Shown here piece after piece: positions 1-8,299 of a stretch of DNA of 64,000 nt. The translations under genes and the position numbers were made by a program. Source of the DNA: AP-15 sp963845735. GTDB taxonomy: Bacteria > Pseudomonadota > Alphaproteobacteria > ATCC43930 > CGMCC-115725. A model generated the notes under the pieces. That model was given only the letters and a program-made list of their open reading frames with translations. It was not told the DNA's origin and did no database searches. Position 1 is the first letter of the stretch. Each line of letters opens with the position of its first letter. The stretch spans positions 231,930 through 295,929 of the forward strand of contig CAWJTR010000018.1 in assembly GCA_963845735.1 (NCBI GenBank). The letters are read 5' to 3'.

Positions 1-1
1 G

Positions 2-583
2 ATGGAGAAGCGAATGAGCGAGGCAAAGGGGATTAGTGTTCTCGGCATTTGCGGCAGCTTGCGCAAAGGTTCTTACAATATGGCGGCGCTGCGTACCGCG
101 ATCGAATTGAAGCCGCCCGGGATGACGATCGAGATCGCCGAAATCGCCGCCATCCCGCTCTACAATGAAGATGTGCGCGCTCAAGGCTTTCCGCCGCCGG
201 TCGAGACCTTGCGGCGCCAAATCGCCGCCGCCGACGCGCTGCTCTTTGCCACCCCGGAATACAACTACTCGATGTCGGGGGTGCTGAAGAACGCGATCGA
301 CTGGGCCTCGCGGCCGCCGGATCAACCCTTTGCCGGCAAGCCGGCGGCGATCATCGGCGCCGGCGCCGGAATGGCTGGCACCGCACACGCGCAAGGCGAC
401 CTGAGGCGCACCTTCGTCTTCCTCGACATCCATCCGATCAACAAGCCCGAGGTGCGGATCGGCCAGGCGCACACCAAGTTCGACGCCAATGGCGGTCTGA
501 CCGACGAAGCCGCTCGCGGATTTATCCGCGATATGCTGGTGGCGCTCGAGAGCTGGACCCGACAAATTAGCCGCAAGAACTGA
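2..583 (+). CDS. NADPH-dependent FMN reductase family protein
   Basis: Flavodoxin-fold reductase that uses NAD(P)H to reduce FMN or quinone-type acceptors in the cytoplasm. The FMN phosphate-binding loop is visible as GICGSLRKGSYN (residues 16-27), and the family signature PEYNYS lies at 85-90, followed by SGVLKNAIDW. At 193 aa it is of normal length. The ATG at position 2 sits at the window edge; an in-frame ATG at 14 (MSEAKG) is an equally good start. It lies 36 bp upstream of an SDR gene on the same strand, so the two may be co-transcribed. The physiological substrate cannot be told from sequence. Confidence 0.9.
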   Translation: MEKRMSEAKGISVLGICGSLRKGSYNMAALRTAIELKPPGMTIEIAEIAAIPLYNEDVRAQGFPPPVETLRRQIAAADALLFATPEYNYSMSGVLKNAIDWASRPPDQPFAGKPAAIIGAGAGMAGTAHAQGDLRRTFVFLDIHPINKPEVRIGQAHTKFDANGGLTDEAARGFIRDMLVALESWTRQISRKN

Positions 584-619
584 GACGGGCGTCAAAGAGC
601 AATTAGCGGGAGGAAAGCC

Positions 620-1426
620 ATGGATCTCGATTTCACCGGCAAGGTCGCGCTGATCACCGGGGCCGGCAACGGCATCGGCCGCGCCACCGCGCTCGGTTTC
701 GCCAAGGGCGGCGCCAAAGTCGTCCTCGTCGATCGCGACGCGACCGGGGGTGAAGCGACCGCCGGAATCATCCGTCAACAGGGCGGCGAGGCACGGTTCG
801 TCAGGGCTGACGTCACCAAATCGGCCGAGGTGCGCGACTACGTCAAGGCGGCGCTCGACGCCCATGGCGCGATCGACTGCTTTTTCAACAACGCCGGCAT
901 CGAGGGCAAATGGGCGCACACCGCCGAACATGACGAGGAGGCGTTCGACCAGGTCATCGCGGTCAACGTCAAAGGCGTCTTTCTCGGCCTGCGCCATGTG
1001 CTGCCGGTCATGCTGCAGCAGCAGCGTGGCGCCATCGTCAACACCGCTTCGGTCGCCGGATTGGTGGCGACGCCGGGCATGCCGGCCTATGTCGCCTCCA
1101 AACACGCGGTGATCGGGCTGACCAAGACCGCCGCCGGCGAGGTCGCCCGCCAAGGTATCCGCGTCAATGCGGTGTGTCCCGGCCCGGTCGACACCCGGAT
1201 GATCCATTCGCTCGAGGCGCAACTCAACCCGGCCGACCCGGCGAGCGTCAGCCGGCGCTATCAGTCGGCGATCCCGATGGGCCGCTATGTCACGCCGGAT
1301 GAAATCGCCAACACCGTCTTATTCCTGTGCTCCGATCTCGCCGCCGCCATTACCGGCGCGCAATACGTCGTCGATGGCGGGCGCACCGCGGTCGGCGGCG
1401 CGGTGACCCAGGCGATACAGAGCTGA
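620..1426 (+). CDS. SDR family NAD(P)-dependent oxidoreductase
   Basis: Classical short-chain dehydrogenase of 268 aa. The cofactor motif TGAGNGIG is at residues 13-20, NNAG at 90-93, the catalytic Ser at about 144 (NTASVAG), and the YxxxK pair is Tyr157/Lys161 (YVASK). The C-terminal GAQYVVDGG is typical. Asp at the end of beta-2 (VLVDRD) favours NAD(H) over NADP(H). A good Shine-Dalgarno (GGGAGGAAAG) precedes the ATG. The substrate is unknown; relatives are often annotated glucose 1-dehydrogenase or cyclopentanol dehydrogenase by similarity only. Confidence 0.92.
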   Translation: MDLDFTGKVALITGAGNGIGRATALGFAKGGAKVVLVDRDATGGEATAGIIRQQGGEARFVRADVTKSAEVRDYVKAALDAHGAIDCFFNNAGIEGKWAHTAEHDEEAFDQVIAVNVKGVFLGLRHVLPVMLQQQRGAIVNTASVAGLVATPGMPAYVASKHAVIGLTKTAAGEVARQGIRVNAVCPGPVDTRMIHSLEAQLNPADPASVSRRYQSAIPMGRYVTPDEIANTVLFLCSDLAAAITGAQYVVDGGRTAVGGAVTQAIQS

Positions 1427-1527
1427 AAGGGGCGGCGGCCGCGGCGGCCGTCCGTGGCGGCGGGCCGGCAACTGCGCTATCGTCGCGCCGCATGCCGCGG
1501 CCGGAAACCCGGCCGGGAAAGGGAGCC

Positions 1528-2343
1528 ATGACCGAAACTCGCACGTTGGCGATCGATATTGGCGGCACCGGCATCAAGGCCGCCGTTCTAGACGATGCCG
1601 GTCAGATGATCAGCGAACGCCGCCGGGTCCCCACCCCATCCAAGCCGGTCGCGCCCGACGCGCTGGTGCGCGCCATCGACGACGTGGCGGTGCCGCTTGG
1701 CGGCTTCGAGCGGGTGTCGGTCGGCTTTCCCGGCTATGTGCGCGACGGGCGGGTGCTGACCGCGCCTAATCTCGGGACCGAAGTGCTGGCCGGCTTCGAT
1801 CTGCAGGCAGCCCTGGCCGAGCGCTGGGGCAAGCCGGTTCGAGTGCTCAACGACGCCGACGTTCAGGGCTTCGGCGCGATCAAGGGCGAAGGGATCGAGA
1901 TGGTGTTGACTTTGGGTACCGGCGCCGGCACGGCGATCTTTCGCGACGGCGAGGTCATGCCGCATCTCGAGCTCGCTCACCACCCGGTCAGCGGCAAGAA
2001 AACCTATGACGAGTATGTCGGTAACGCCGCCCGGCGCGCGAAGGGCAAGAAAGCTTGGAACAAGCGCGTCCTCAAGGTGATCGACATCCTCCGCGAGGTC
2101 GTGCGCTTCGATCACCTGTATATCGGCGGCGGCAATGCCAAGGATCTGAGCCCCCTGCCCGATGACGTGACGATAGTTCCGAACACCGACGGGCTGACCG
2201 GTGGCATCGGTCTGTGGCGTGCCGACCCCTCGCCGCATACGGCGGTCGGCATGGCCGCGGATGACGATCGGGCGGCTGGCAGCCCCAAGCCGGGCCGCGA
2301 CCATTCGGGCGGAACGGCTCCCCCGGACGAAACTCGCGCCTGA
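1528..2343 (+). CDS. ppgK: polyphosphate glucokinase (ROK-fold)
   Basis: Phosphorylates glucose using inorganic polyphosphate (and often ATP). The actin-like phosphate-1 motif DIGGTGIK is at residues 10-17, the NDAD sugar-binding segment at 108-111, and the LGTGAGTA phosphate-2 motif at 129-136. The zinc-binding CxCGxxGCxE signature of ROK repressors/kinases is absent, as in PpgK proteins. The start is placed at 1528, where the protein begins directly before the kinase fold; a longer upstream frame is rich in Arg and Ala and overlaps the preceding SDR gene. At 271 aa the length suits the family. Confidence 0.85.
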   Translation: MTETRTLAIDIGGTGIKAAVLDDAGQMISERRRVPTPSKPVAPDALVRAIDDVAVPLGGFERVSVGFPGYVRDGRVLTAPNLGTEVLAGFDLQAALAERWGKPVRVLNDADVQGFGAIKGEGIEMVLTLGTGAGTAIFRDGEVMPHLELAHHPVSGKKTYDEYVGNAARRAKGKKAWNKRVLKVIDILREVVRFDHLYIGGGNAKDLSPLPDDVTIVPNTDGLTGGIGLWRADPSPHTAVGMAADDDRAAGSPKPGRDHSGGTAPPDETRA

Positions 2344-2383
2344 TCGGTCGGTTTCCCAAAGCACCTTCGCAGGATCGGACGAA

Positions 2384-3247
2384 ATGCGGCACTCCGCCGT
2401 GATCGTGCTGGCGCTGGCGCTTGCTGGCTGCGCCGCCGCCGGGCCCCCGCCGCCGCCGGCTCCGGTGCGGTTAGCGCCGACGACTGCGCTCGACGCCCAC
2501 ATTCCGCCGTTCGCCCGTGCGCCCTATCAGCCGTTCTCGCGCGAGGCCGCGGTCCAGATCGCGCTCGGCGAGTGGTGGGCGTTCCGCAAGCCTGTGGTGT
2601 TTCCGAATGTCGAGCTGCCGGAGGACGAAGAGCGAGAGCAGGGATTGTGGCAGCGGGTCGGCCTCTATTGGTGGCTCGGACTCGACCCGAGCTGGCCACA
2701 AAGCGGCTGGACCGGCATCCACGACCAGAACGGCCAGGTCTTCTCCGACACCCGCGACGGGTACTATGCCTGGTCGGCGGCCTTTATTTGCTATGTGATG
2801 CGGCTGGCCGGCGCCGGCGGCAGTTTTCCCTATTCGGAGAACCACGCCGATTACATCAATGCTGCGGCCCGCCACGATCCTGGCGTTCCCCTGATGGCCG
2901 AGCGGGTCGAAGTCTACGCGCCGCAGCGTGGCGATTTGATCTGCTTATGGCGCGGCCGGCGGGTGACCTTCGACCAGCTGCCGGCCGGCAAGTTCCCCGG
3001 TCATTGCGACATCGTCGTCAACATCAAGCCGGGTCAGCTCGACGTTATCGGCGGCAATGTCGACAACGCGGTGGCGATGAAATATATCCCGGTCACCGCC
3101 GACGGCCACCTCGCCGGGCCGGACGGTGTTGTGCTCGACCCCGACCACCACTGGTTCGTCGTGCTGAAGGTGCTGTATCAGCAGGACGGATCCCCACCCC
3201 CCACCGCGATTTCGGCTGCGCCATCGAACGGCCATGGTCCGGCTTAG
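2384..3247 (+). CDS. DUF2272 domain lipoprotein
   Basis: Predicted outer-envelope lipoprotein of 287 aa. A short hydrophobic signal ends in the lipobox LALAGC (Cys16), followed by a Pro-rich linker. The body carries the DUF2272 pattern: WSAAFICYVMR and SENHADYI, then a GDLICLWRG stretch and the GHCDIVV segment. The conserved Cys in FICY and the His in GHCD fit the NlpC/P60-like papain fold proposed for this family, so a peptidoglycan amidase role is plausible but not shown. The last 4 bp overlap the convergent phosphatase gene. Confidence 0.85.
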   Translation: MRHSAVIVLALALAGCAAAGPPPPPAPVRLAPTTALDAHIPPFARAPYQPFSREAAVQIALGEWWAFRKPVVFPNVELPEDEEREQGLWQRVGLYWWLGLDPSWPQSGWTGIHDQNGQVFSDTRDGYYAWSAAFICYVMRLAGAGGSFPYSENHADYINAAARHDPGVPLMAERVEVYAPQRGDLICLWRGRRVTFDQLPAGKFPGHCDIVVNIKPGQLDVIGGNVDNAVAMKYIPVTADGHLAGPDGVVLDPDHHWFVVLKVLYQQDGSPPPTAISAAPSNGHGPA

Positions 3248-3843
3248 CGGCTACCCGCCGCGACCTCGCGTCCGCGTCCGTTGTCGATCATTGTCTCGGC
3301 CAACCAGGGCTCGCGGTCGAGCGCCATGCGGTAATGCGCATGCACGGCGGCGACGATCTCGCCATCGCGGCCGAGCAGCGCATCGCCGAACTCGATCATC
3401 CGCAGATTGGGCCACGCCCGCGGCCGCTGCCGGACAACCTCCAGTATTGCGTGCTCGGCCGGTTGGTCGGGGTCGCGCTGCGCCAGAAGCAGGATCGCCG
3501 CCGCGGTGGAGCGCGACACCCCGGCGTGGCAGTGCACCAGAAGATGCAAGTGCGTCAGCTCCTCGCCGTCCTCGGGTCGAGTAGCATCGAGGTCGCGGCC
3601 AAAGGCGAGGAGAAGCTCGACATCCCAGCGCTCCGGTGCGATCCAGCCCGGCGACGGCTCGATCACGTCGTGAAAATGAAGCTTCAAACGTCGATGGACA
3701 CCAAAGGCGCGCAGCGCTTCGGGTTCGGGCCAGCCCGGATCGAGGATCGACAGCACATGGGTTGCGTCGACCGCGCGGCGGCCGGCAAGTTCCTCCAGCC
3801 CGCAAATGGTGATCCGGAACGGTATAGGCTCAATTCTGCTCAC
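3244..3843 (-). CDS. dual-specificity/tyrosine phosphatase-like protein
   Basis: Cytoplasmic phosphatase of 199 aa. The P-loop HCHAGVSRS is at residues 104-112, giving the CX5R catalytic signature with Cys105 and Arg111, and an upstream Asp-rich loop (FHDVIEP) could supply the general acid. No transmembrane segment or signal is seen. It ends tail-to-tail on the DUF2272 gene. The family commonly dephosphorylates proteins or small phosphoesters; no neighbour identifies the substrate. Confidence 0.85.
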   Translation of the reverse strand: MSRIEPIPFRITICGLEELAGRRAVDATHVLSILDPGWPEPEALRAFGVHRRLKLHFHDVIEPSPGWIAPERWDVELLLAFGRDLDATRPEDGEELTHLHLLVHCHAGVSRSTAAAILLLAQRDPDQPAEHAILEVVRQRPRAWPNLRMIEFGDALLGRDGEIVAAVHAHYRMALDREPWLAETMIDNGRGREVAAGSR

Positions 3844-4052
3844 GCCCCGGTCTCCTCGGCCGATTTCGTTGCGCTTAAGGATCGCACAGAGTTGTGGCGA
3901 ATCTGTGGGCGATCAGCCCGCTGTCCCCGAAACGGCGAACCAATTTCCCGCCTCTGCCCAAGGTCTGCGCGATGGAACGCTCGTCACCCGGCCGGGACGA
4001 GCGCGGGCTCGGAGCGGGTGACGCGCAGCACAGCAGCGAGGCACGCGGCGGT

Positions 4053-5021
4053 TCACGCCGAGCCGCGGGCGGCGCGATCGGCGAGCCGGGTCTCGATCGC
4101 ATCCCAGATCTTGGGTGCGATCTCTACGCCATCGAGCCGCGCGATCTCCTGAATGCCGGTGGGCGAGGTGACGTTGATCTCGGTCATCCAGTCGCCGATC
4201 ACGTCGATGCCGACGAAGACCAGCCCTTGGGCGCGCAAGGTCGGCCCGATCGCGGCGCAGATCTCGTGCTCGCGCGGGGTCAGCTCGGTCTTCACCGGGC
4301 GGCCGCCGACATGCAGGTTGGCGCGCGCTTCGCCTTCGGCCGGAACCCGCATGACGCCGCCGACCGCCTCGCCCTCGACGAGGATGATGCGCTTATCGCC
4401 CTGACGGATCTCCGGCAGATAGCGCTGCACCATGACCGGCTCGCGCTGGATCGATTCGTACATCTCAAGGAGCGCGGTCAGGTTCTCATCGCCCGGCCTC
4501 AGCCGGAACACTCCGGCGCCGCCATTGCCGAACAGCGGTTTCACGATGATGTCACCGTGCTCCTTCCAGAAGGCGCGGATCTCGTCGCGGTCGCGGGTCA
4601 GCAGGGTCGGCGGCATCAATTCCTTGAAGCGCAGCACAAACAGCTTTTCCGGCGCATTGCGCACCGCGGCCGGGTCGTTGACGACGAGCGGCCCGTCTTC
4701 CGGCAGCAATTCGAGCAGGTGCGTCGCGGTGATGTAGGCCATGTCGAAGGGCGGGTCCTGGCGCATCAGCACGACATCGACGCCGGCGAGGTCGAGCTCT
4801 TCGAAGGCGCCGAAGCGGTGGTGGTCGTCCTGTCGGCGGAAGACTTCGAGCGGCCGGCCGCGCGCATAAAGCCGCCCGTCGCGCAAAGTCAGCGCGTCGG
4901 GCAGATAATGGAACAGCGCATGACCGCGCGCCTGCGCTTCGAGGGCGAGGGAAAAGGTCGAATCCGCATCAATGTTGATCGTGTCGATCGGATCCATCTG
5001 GATCGCGACGGCGAGACCCAT
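4053..5021 (-). CDS. gshB: glutathione synthetase
   Basis: ATP-dependent ligation of glycine to gamma-glutamylcysteine, the last step of glutathione synthesis. The N-terminal substrate domain contains MRQDPPFD (86-93), the ATP-grasp glycine loop is KPLFGNGGAG (161-170), and the metal/substrate-binding EINVTSPTG lies at about 281-289. The ATG at 5021 gives a 322-aa protein, the usual length; an upstream extension of 71 codons is Arg/Ala-rich and not GshB-like. It is followed downstream by nothing on its strand and preceded by the SirB1 gene. Confidence 0.95.
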   Translation of the reverse strand: MGLAVAIQMDPIDTINIDADSTFSLALEAQARGHALFHYLPDALTLRDGRLYARGRPLEVFRRQDDHHRFGAFEELDLAGVDVVLMRQDPPFDMAYITATHLLELLPEDGPLVVNDPAAVRNAPEKLFVLRFKELMPPTLLTRDRDEIRAFWKEHGDIIVKPLFGNGGAGVFRLRPGDENLTALLEMYESIQREPVMVQRYLPEIRQGDKRIILVEGEAVGGVMRVPAEGEARANLHVGGRPVKTELTPREHEICAAIGPTLRAQGLVFVGIDVIGDWMTEINVTSPTGIQEIARLDGVEIAPKIWDAIETRLADRAARGSA

Positions 5022-5083
5022 GCCGACCTCCCGATTTCGTTGCCGGCGACTATAGGCGGTTTCGCCCTGCCGCGACGTCCAGA

Positions 5084-5932
5084 TTAGTTCAACTGGGTGC
5101 GCAGCTGCTGCAGGATTGCCGCGGCCCGGTGGCGCGCCATGCCGTCGGGGGCGCGCACGACAAACTGCTCGAGTGCCGCGGCGGCGGCCCGCATATTGCC
5201 GAGCTGGCGGTGCAGCATTCCCGCCTCGCGCCACAGATCGGCGAGATCGGGCGCCAGCATCAGCATGGTCTCGACGATTTTGACCGCCCGCTCATGGCGC
5301 TGTTCCTGGATCAGGCGCGATTTGAGGTTGTTCTGCAGACGCAGCAGCACGTCGCGGTCCGAAACCGGCGCGTAAAAATCCGGCGACAGTTCGCTGTCCC
5401 CGCCGACGACCGCCTTCAATAGCTCGCGCAATTCGGCCGCGCCGCATATCTGCCCGCCGTGAAACGGATCGAGGATCAACCGCTCCGCGCGGTCGGAAAG
5501 ACGGATCAGAAAATGCCCGGGAAAGGCAAGCCCGGCCGCCTCCCAACCCTGGGCGCGGGCGGCATCGATGAACAGGATTCCGAGCACCACCGGAAGCCCT
5601 TTCCGGCGGTCGATCACCCGCATCAGATTGGCGTTCTGCAAATCGTCGTAAGTCAGCTCGTCGCCGGAGTAGCCATACTTCAACAGGATGATCTCGTTGA
5701 GCGCGCGAGCGCGGCCGGCAAGGTCGCCCGACGCTCCAGGATGCCGCGCGACATCGCGGGCGATCAGCTGCAGATGATCGCGGTAGCGGGCGAAATCGAC
5801 CCGCTGGCGCTCGAACGAGGCCAGCACCAACGCCGCTTCGGCTATCGGCAGGATGCGTCCTTCCGAGGCGCCCAACTCGCGCAGAAAGAGCGCACAGCTC
5901 TCGGGGTCGGGATGTTCGGGGGGCTCGTTCAT
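5084..5932 (-). CDS. SirB1 family protein (transglutaminase-like plus TPR)
   Basis: 282-aa protein of the SirB1 family. The N-terminal half carries the transglutaminase-like core (LNEIILLKYGYSGD, then the RRKGLPVVLGILF segment and FPGHFLIR with the conserved His). The C-terminal part (about 205-275) is a TPR-like helical repeat (LQNNLKSRL...LADLWREAGML). Some relatives appear truncated in catalytic residues and are thought to be protein-interaction modules. It sits 62 bp upstream of gshB in the same direction, so co-transcription is likely. Confidence 0.88.
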   Translation of the reverse strand: MNEPPEHPDPESCALFLRELGASEGRILPIAEAALVLASFERQRVDFARYRDHLQLIARDVARHPGASGDLAGRARALNEIILLKYGYSGDELTYDDLQNANLMRVIDRRKGLPVVLGILFIDAARAQGWEAAGLAFPGHFLIRLSDRAERLILDPFHGGQICGAAELRELLKAVVGGDSELSPDFYAPVSDRDVLLRLQNNLKSRLIQEQRHERAVKIVETMLMLAPDLADLWREAGMLHRQLGNMRAAAAALEQFVVRAPDGMARHRAAAILQQLRTQLN

Positions 5933-6037
5933 ATTTCCGTCGCCAATCGTCGACCGGGAACGAACATATTTTTTCGGCTCGTTACCTGTCCACCCCCAAC
6001 ACGGTCACTCGCCATTCGAGCCAGCGGAATCCGCCGC

Positions 6038-6742
6038 TCACAGCTTTTGGACCTCGACCGGGGTCGTCGGCGCAGCAGCGGGCGCTTCCGGCCCGGGCTC
6101 GCTCGCAGCGGAAGAAGGCGTTCCCGGCGGCTGAGAGCCTGGTGGCTCACCCGGCCGGATCTCGACGAAAGAGACCACCCGCTTCACGCCCGGCACATAT
6201 CGCGCCATGTTCGTCGCGCTATTGAGCTCGTCCTGGCTGCGCGCCGAGCCGATCAGATAGACCGAACTGTTTACCGTCTCGATCGTGTAATTGACCGAGC
6301 GAACATGGGTGTTGAAGACGAGGTCTGATTTCACCTGCGACGTGATCCAGGCGTCCTTGGCAGACTTCCAGGCGCCTTCGGGCGGCGCCACCTCGATCTC
6401 GTTATAGACCGTGCGGACTCCCGGCACCCGGCTGGCGACCTCTTGCGCCTGGGCCTTCATTTCCGGCGTCGGCGCGGTGCCGGTCAGAAGCGTGCGGCCC
6501 TCATAGACGGTCACGTTGAGGTCCGCCTGCATCGCCGGGTCCGCCTTGATCCACGCGCTCTGGACGTTCGTCTTGATCGAAAAATCGTTGGCCGTGCCGC
6601 CGACGCCGCGCTCCTGGTTGGCGGCATAGCCCGCCCCGCCGGCTGCGGCGAGACCGCCGACAATGGCCAACGGACACCCGCCAAGGGCAGAAGTCAGCCC
6701 GAGCCCAAGTGCGAGCCGCAGGACAATGCGGAAGTTCGACAT
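6038..6742 (-). CDS. BON-domain lipoprotein (YraP/DolP-like)
   Basis: Outer-membrane lipoprotein of 234 aa with two BON domains. The signal ends at SALGGC (lipobox). BON1 covers about residues 55-120 (SIKTNVQSAWI...VRTVYNEIEV) and BON2 about 125-195 (DAWITSQVKSDL...VKRVVSFVEI). A Pro/Ala-rich low-complexity tail follows. YraP/DolP relatives bind anionic lipid and maintain outer-membrane integrity. The neighbourhood (yraN, rsmI, LpoA-like gene) matches the conserved envelope cluster in which this gene is usually found. Confidence 0.9.
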   Translation of the reverse strand: MSNFRIVLRLALGLGLTSALGGCPLAIVGGLAAAGGAGYAANQERGVGGTANDFSIKTNVQSAWIKADPAMQADLNVTVYEGRTLLTGTAPTPEMKAQAQEVASRVPGVRTVYNEIEVAPPEGAWKSAKDAWITSQVKSDLVFNTHVRSVNYTIETVNSSVYLIGSARSQDELNSATNMARYVPGVKRVVSFVEIRPGEPPGSQPPGTPSSAASEPGPEAPAAAPTTPVEVQKL

Positions 6743-6944
6743 CGTTCACCCCCCGGCACCAAGATGTCTGCCCCGAATTTTCCGATAAACCGCCAGCGTT
6801 TCCAATGGGAAGTCTTGTGGCCATTTTTGTGGCGGCGGTGGCGTGACGGTCGATGGCCACACCGGGATTCGCTAACCCGATCGAATTCTGTGCTCCGGCA
6901 AGGAGTTGCCGGCGAAGCAAAGGATCGGTCGCGAGGGTGCGCCT

Positions 6945-7331
6945 CTACCGGTCGGCGCCCCAGGCGCCGGGCCAATGGCGCGGCAAGCGACGCCGAGTGA
7001 CCAGCATAAGATCGAATCGGAGGTCGAGCCCGGCGAGGTCGGGCCGGGTGCCGAGAAATGCTTCGGCGGCGCGCGCGATCCGGCGGCGCTGGCGCGGCGC
7101 GAGCGCCGTCGCTGCCACGGCGACGTCCCCGCGGGACTTGACCTCGATGATCGCGAGCACCCGCCCGCGCCGGGCGATAATGTCGATCTCGCCCGCTGGG
7201 CAGCGCCAGCCGCGCGCGACAATGCGCCAGCCACGCAGCCGCAGATGCCAGAGGCAAAGCCACTCCGCCAGCCGCCCGCGGCGTTCGGCGCGCCGCCGCT
7301 GCACGATGTTGCGGCGTCGCGTGCGCCTCAT
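6945..7331 (-). CDS. yraN: YraN/UPF0102 family nuclease-like protein
   Basis: Small basic protein (128 aa) with the PD-(D/E)XK-like core of the UPF0102 family: GEIDIIARR (Glu48, Asp50) followed by IIEVKSR (Glu63, Lys65). An N-terminal Arg-rich helix precedes the core. Its ATG overlaps the rsmI stop in an ATGA arrangement (7328-7331), so it is translationally coupled to rsmI. The family is tied to Holliday-junction or DNA uptake functions by fold only. Confidence 0.9.
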   Translation of the reverse strand: MRRTRRRNIVQRRRAERRGRLAEWLCLWHLRLRGWRIVARGWRCPAGEIDIIARRGRVLAIIEVKSRGDVAVAATALAPRQRRRIARAAEAFLGTRPDLAGLDLRFDLMLVTRRRLPRHWPGAWGADR

Positions 7332-8299
7332 CGCTCGCCGTCCCGGATCGCCTGGGCGCGGCGATAGAGTTCGCTGCGGGGCAGGCCGGTCTCGGCGGCC
7401 AGCTTTGCCGCCGCGTCGCGCACGCCGGCTTCGGCGAGCGCCGCGCGCAGGCGCAGATCGACCTCGCCGGAATCCGGCAAGATCGGTTCAGGCGGGCCGA
7501 CGACGACGACGATCTCGCCGCGAGGCGGCCCGATCTGCCGATAATGGCCGGCCAGATCGGCGAGACGCCCGCGCCGAACCTCCTCGTGCAGCTTGGTCAG
7601 CTCGCGCGCGACCGCGGCCTGTCTGGGGCCGAGAATTTCGCTGATGTCGGCGAGCGAGGCGGCAAGCCGTGAGGGCGCCTCGTAGAAGATCAGGGTGGCC
7701 TCGAGCGCCGCCCAGCGAGCCAGCGCCTGGCGCCGCGCCACCTGCTGTCTCGGCAGGAAACCGGCAAACAGAAAGGTGTCCGGCGGCATGCCCGATAGGA
7801 TCAGTGCGGTCAGCGCCGCCGATGGGCCGGGAGCAGCGGTCACCGGCAAATTTTCGGCGATTGCCGCGCGGACCAGCTTGTAGCCCGGGTCGGAGACGAG
7901 CGGCGTGCCGGCATCGCTGACCAGCGCCACCCGCTCGCCGCGGCGCAGCGCCGCCAGAACGACCGGCCGTACCGCCTCGGCATTATGGTCGTGATACGTC
8001 TGGAGCGGCGTCCTGATGCCGTAGCGAGCGAGCAGCCGCGCCGTCACCCGGCTGTCCTCGCAATAGATCCGGTCGGCCCCGCGCAGCACCTCGAGAGAAC
8101 GCAGGCTGACATCGCCGAGGTTGCCGATCGGCGTCGCCACCAGATAGAGACCGCCGGCCAAAGCTGCGCACGCGCCAGCGGTCGACGCCTCGGCCGGGTC
8201 GGGTTTACTCGGAGTCGGAGCGCCGTTAGGCTCGCGCCCCTCGTCGCTGCCGCCCGAGGTTGCCTGTGCCGCGCTGGTGTTTCCCCCGGTTCGCCTCAC
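7328..8299 (-). CDS. rsmI: 16S rRNA (cytidine(1402)-2'-O)-methyltransferase RsmI
   Basis: SAM-dependent tetrapyrrole-methylase-fold enzyme that 2'-O-methylates C1402 of 16S rRNA. Family motifs are clear: LYLVATPIGNLGD, IYCEDSR, VSDAGTPLVSDPG, FAGFLPRQ and IFYEAPSRL. The N-terminal 45 residues are low-complexity and not RsmI-like, so the true start may lie nearer 8170 at a non-ATG codon. That choice would also remove the 40-bp head-to-head overlap with the divergent lipoprotein gene. Confidence 0.93.
   Translation of the reverse strand: MRRTGGNTSAAQATSGGSDEGREPNGAPTPSKPDPAEASTAGACAALAGGLYLVATPIGNLGDVSLRSLEVLRGADRIYCEDSRVTARLLARYGIRTPLQTYHDHNAEAVRPVVLAALRRGERVALVSDAGTPLVSDPGYKLVRAAIAENLPVTAAPGPSAALTALILSGMPPDTFLFAGFLPRQQVARRQALARWAALEATLIFYEAPSRLAASLADISEILGPRQAAVARELTKLHEEVRRGRLADLAGHYRQIGPPRGEIVVVVGPPEPILPDSGEVDLRLRAALAEAGVRDAAAKLAAETGLPRSELYRRAQAIRDGER

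Noticed and set aside
5097..5422. Plus-strand frames inside the SirB1, gshB and neighbouring minus-strand genes
   Set aside because: Antisense shadows produced by high GC at third codon positions; the opposite-strand proteins carry recognisable motifs.
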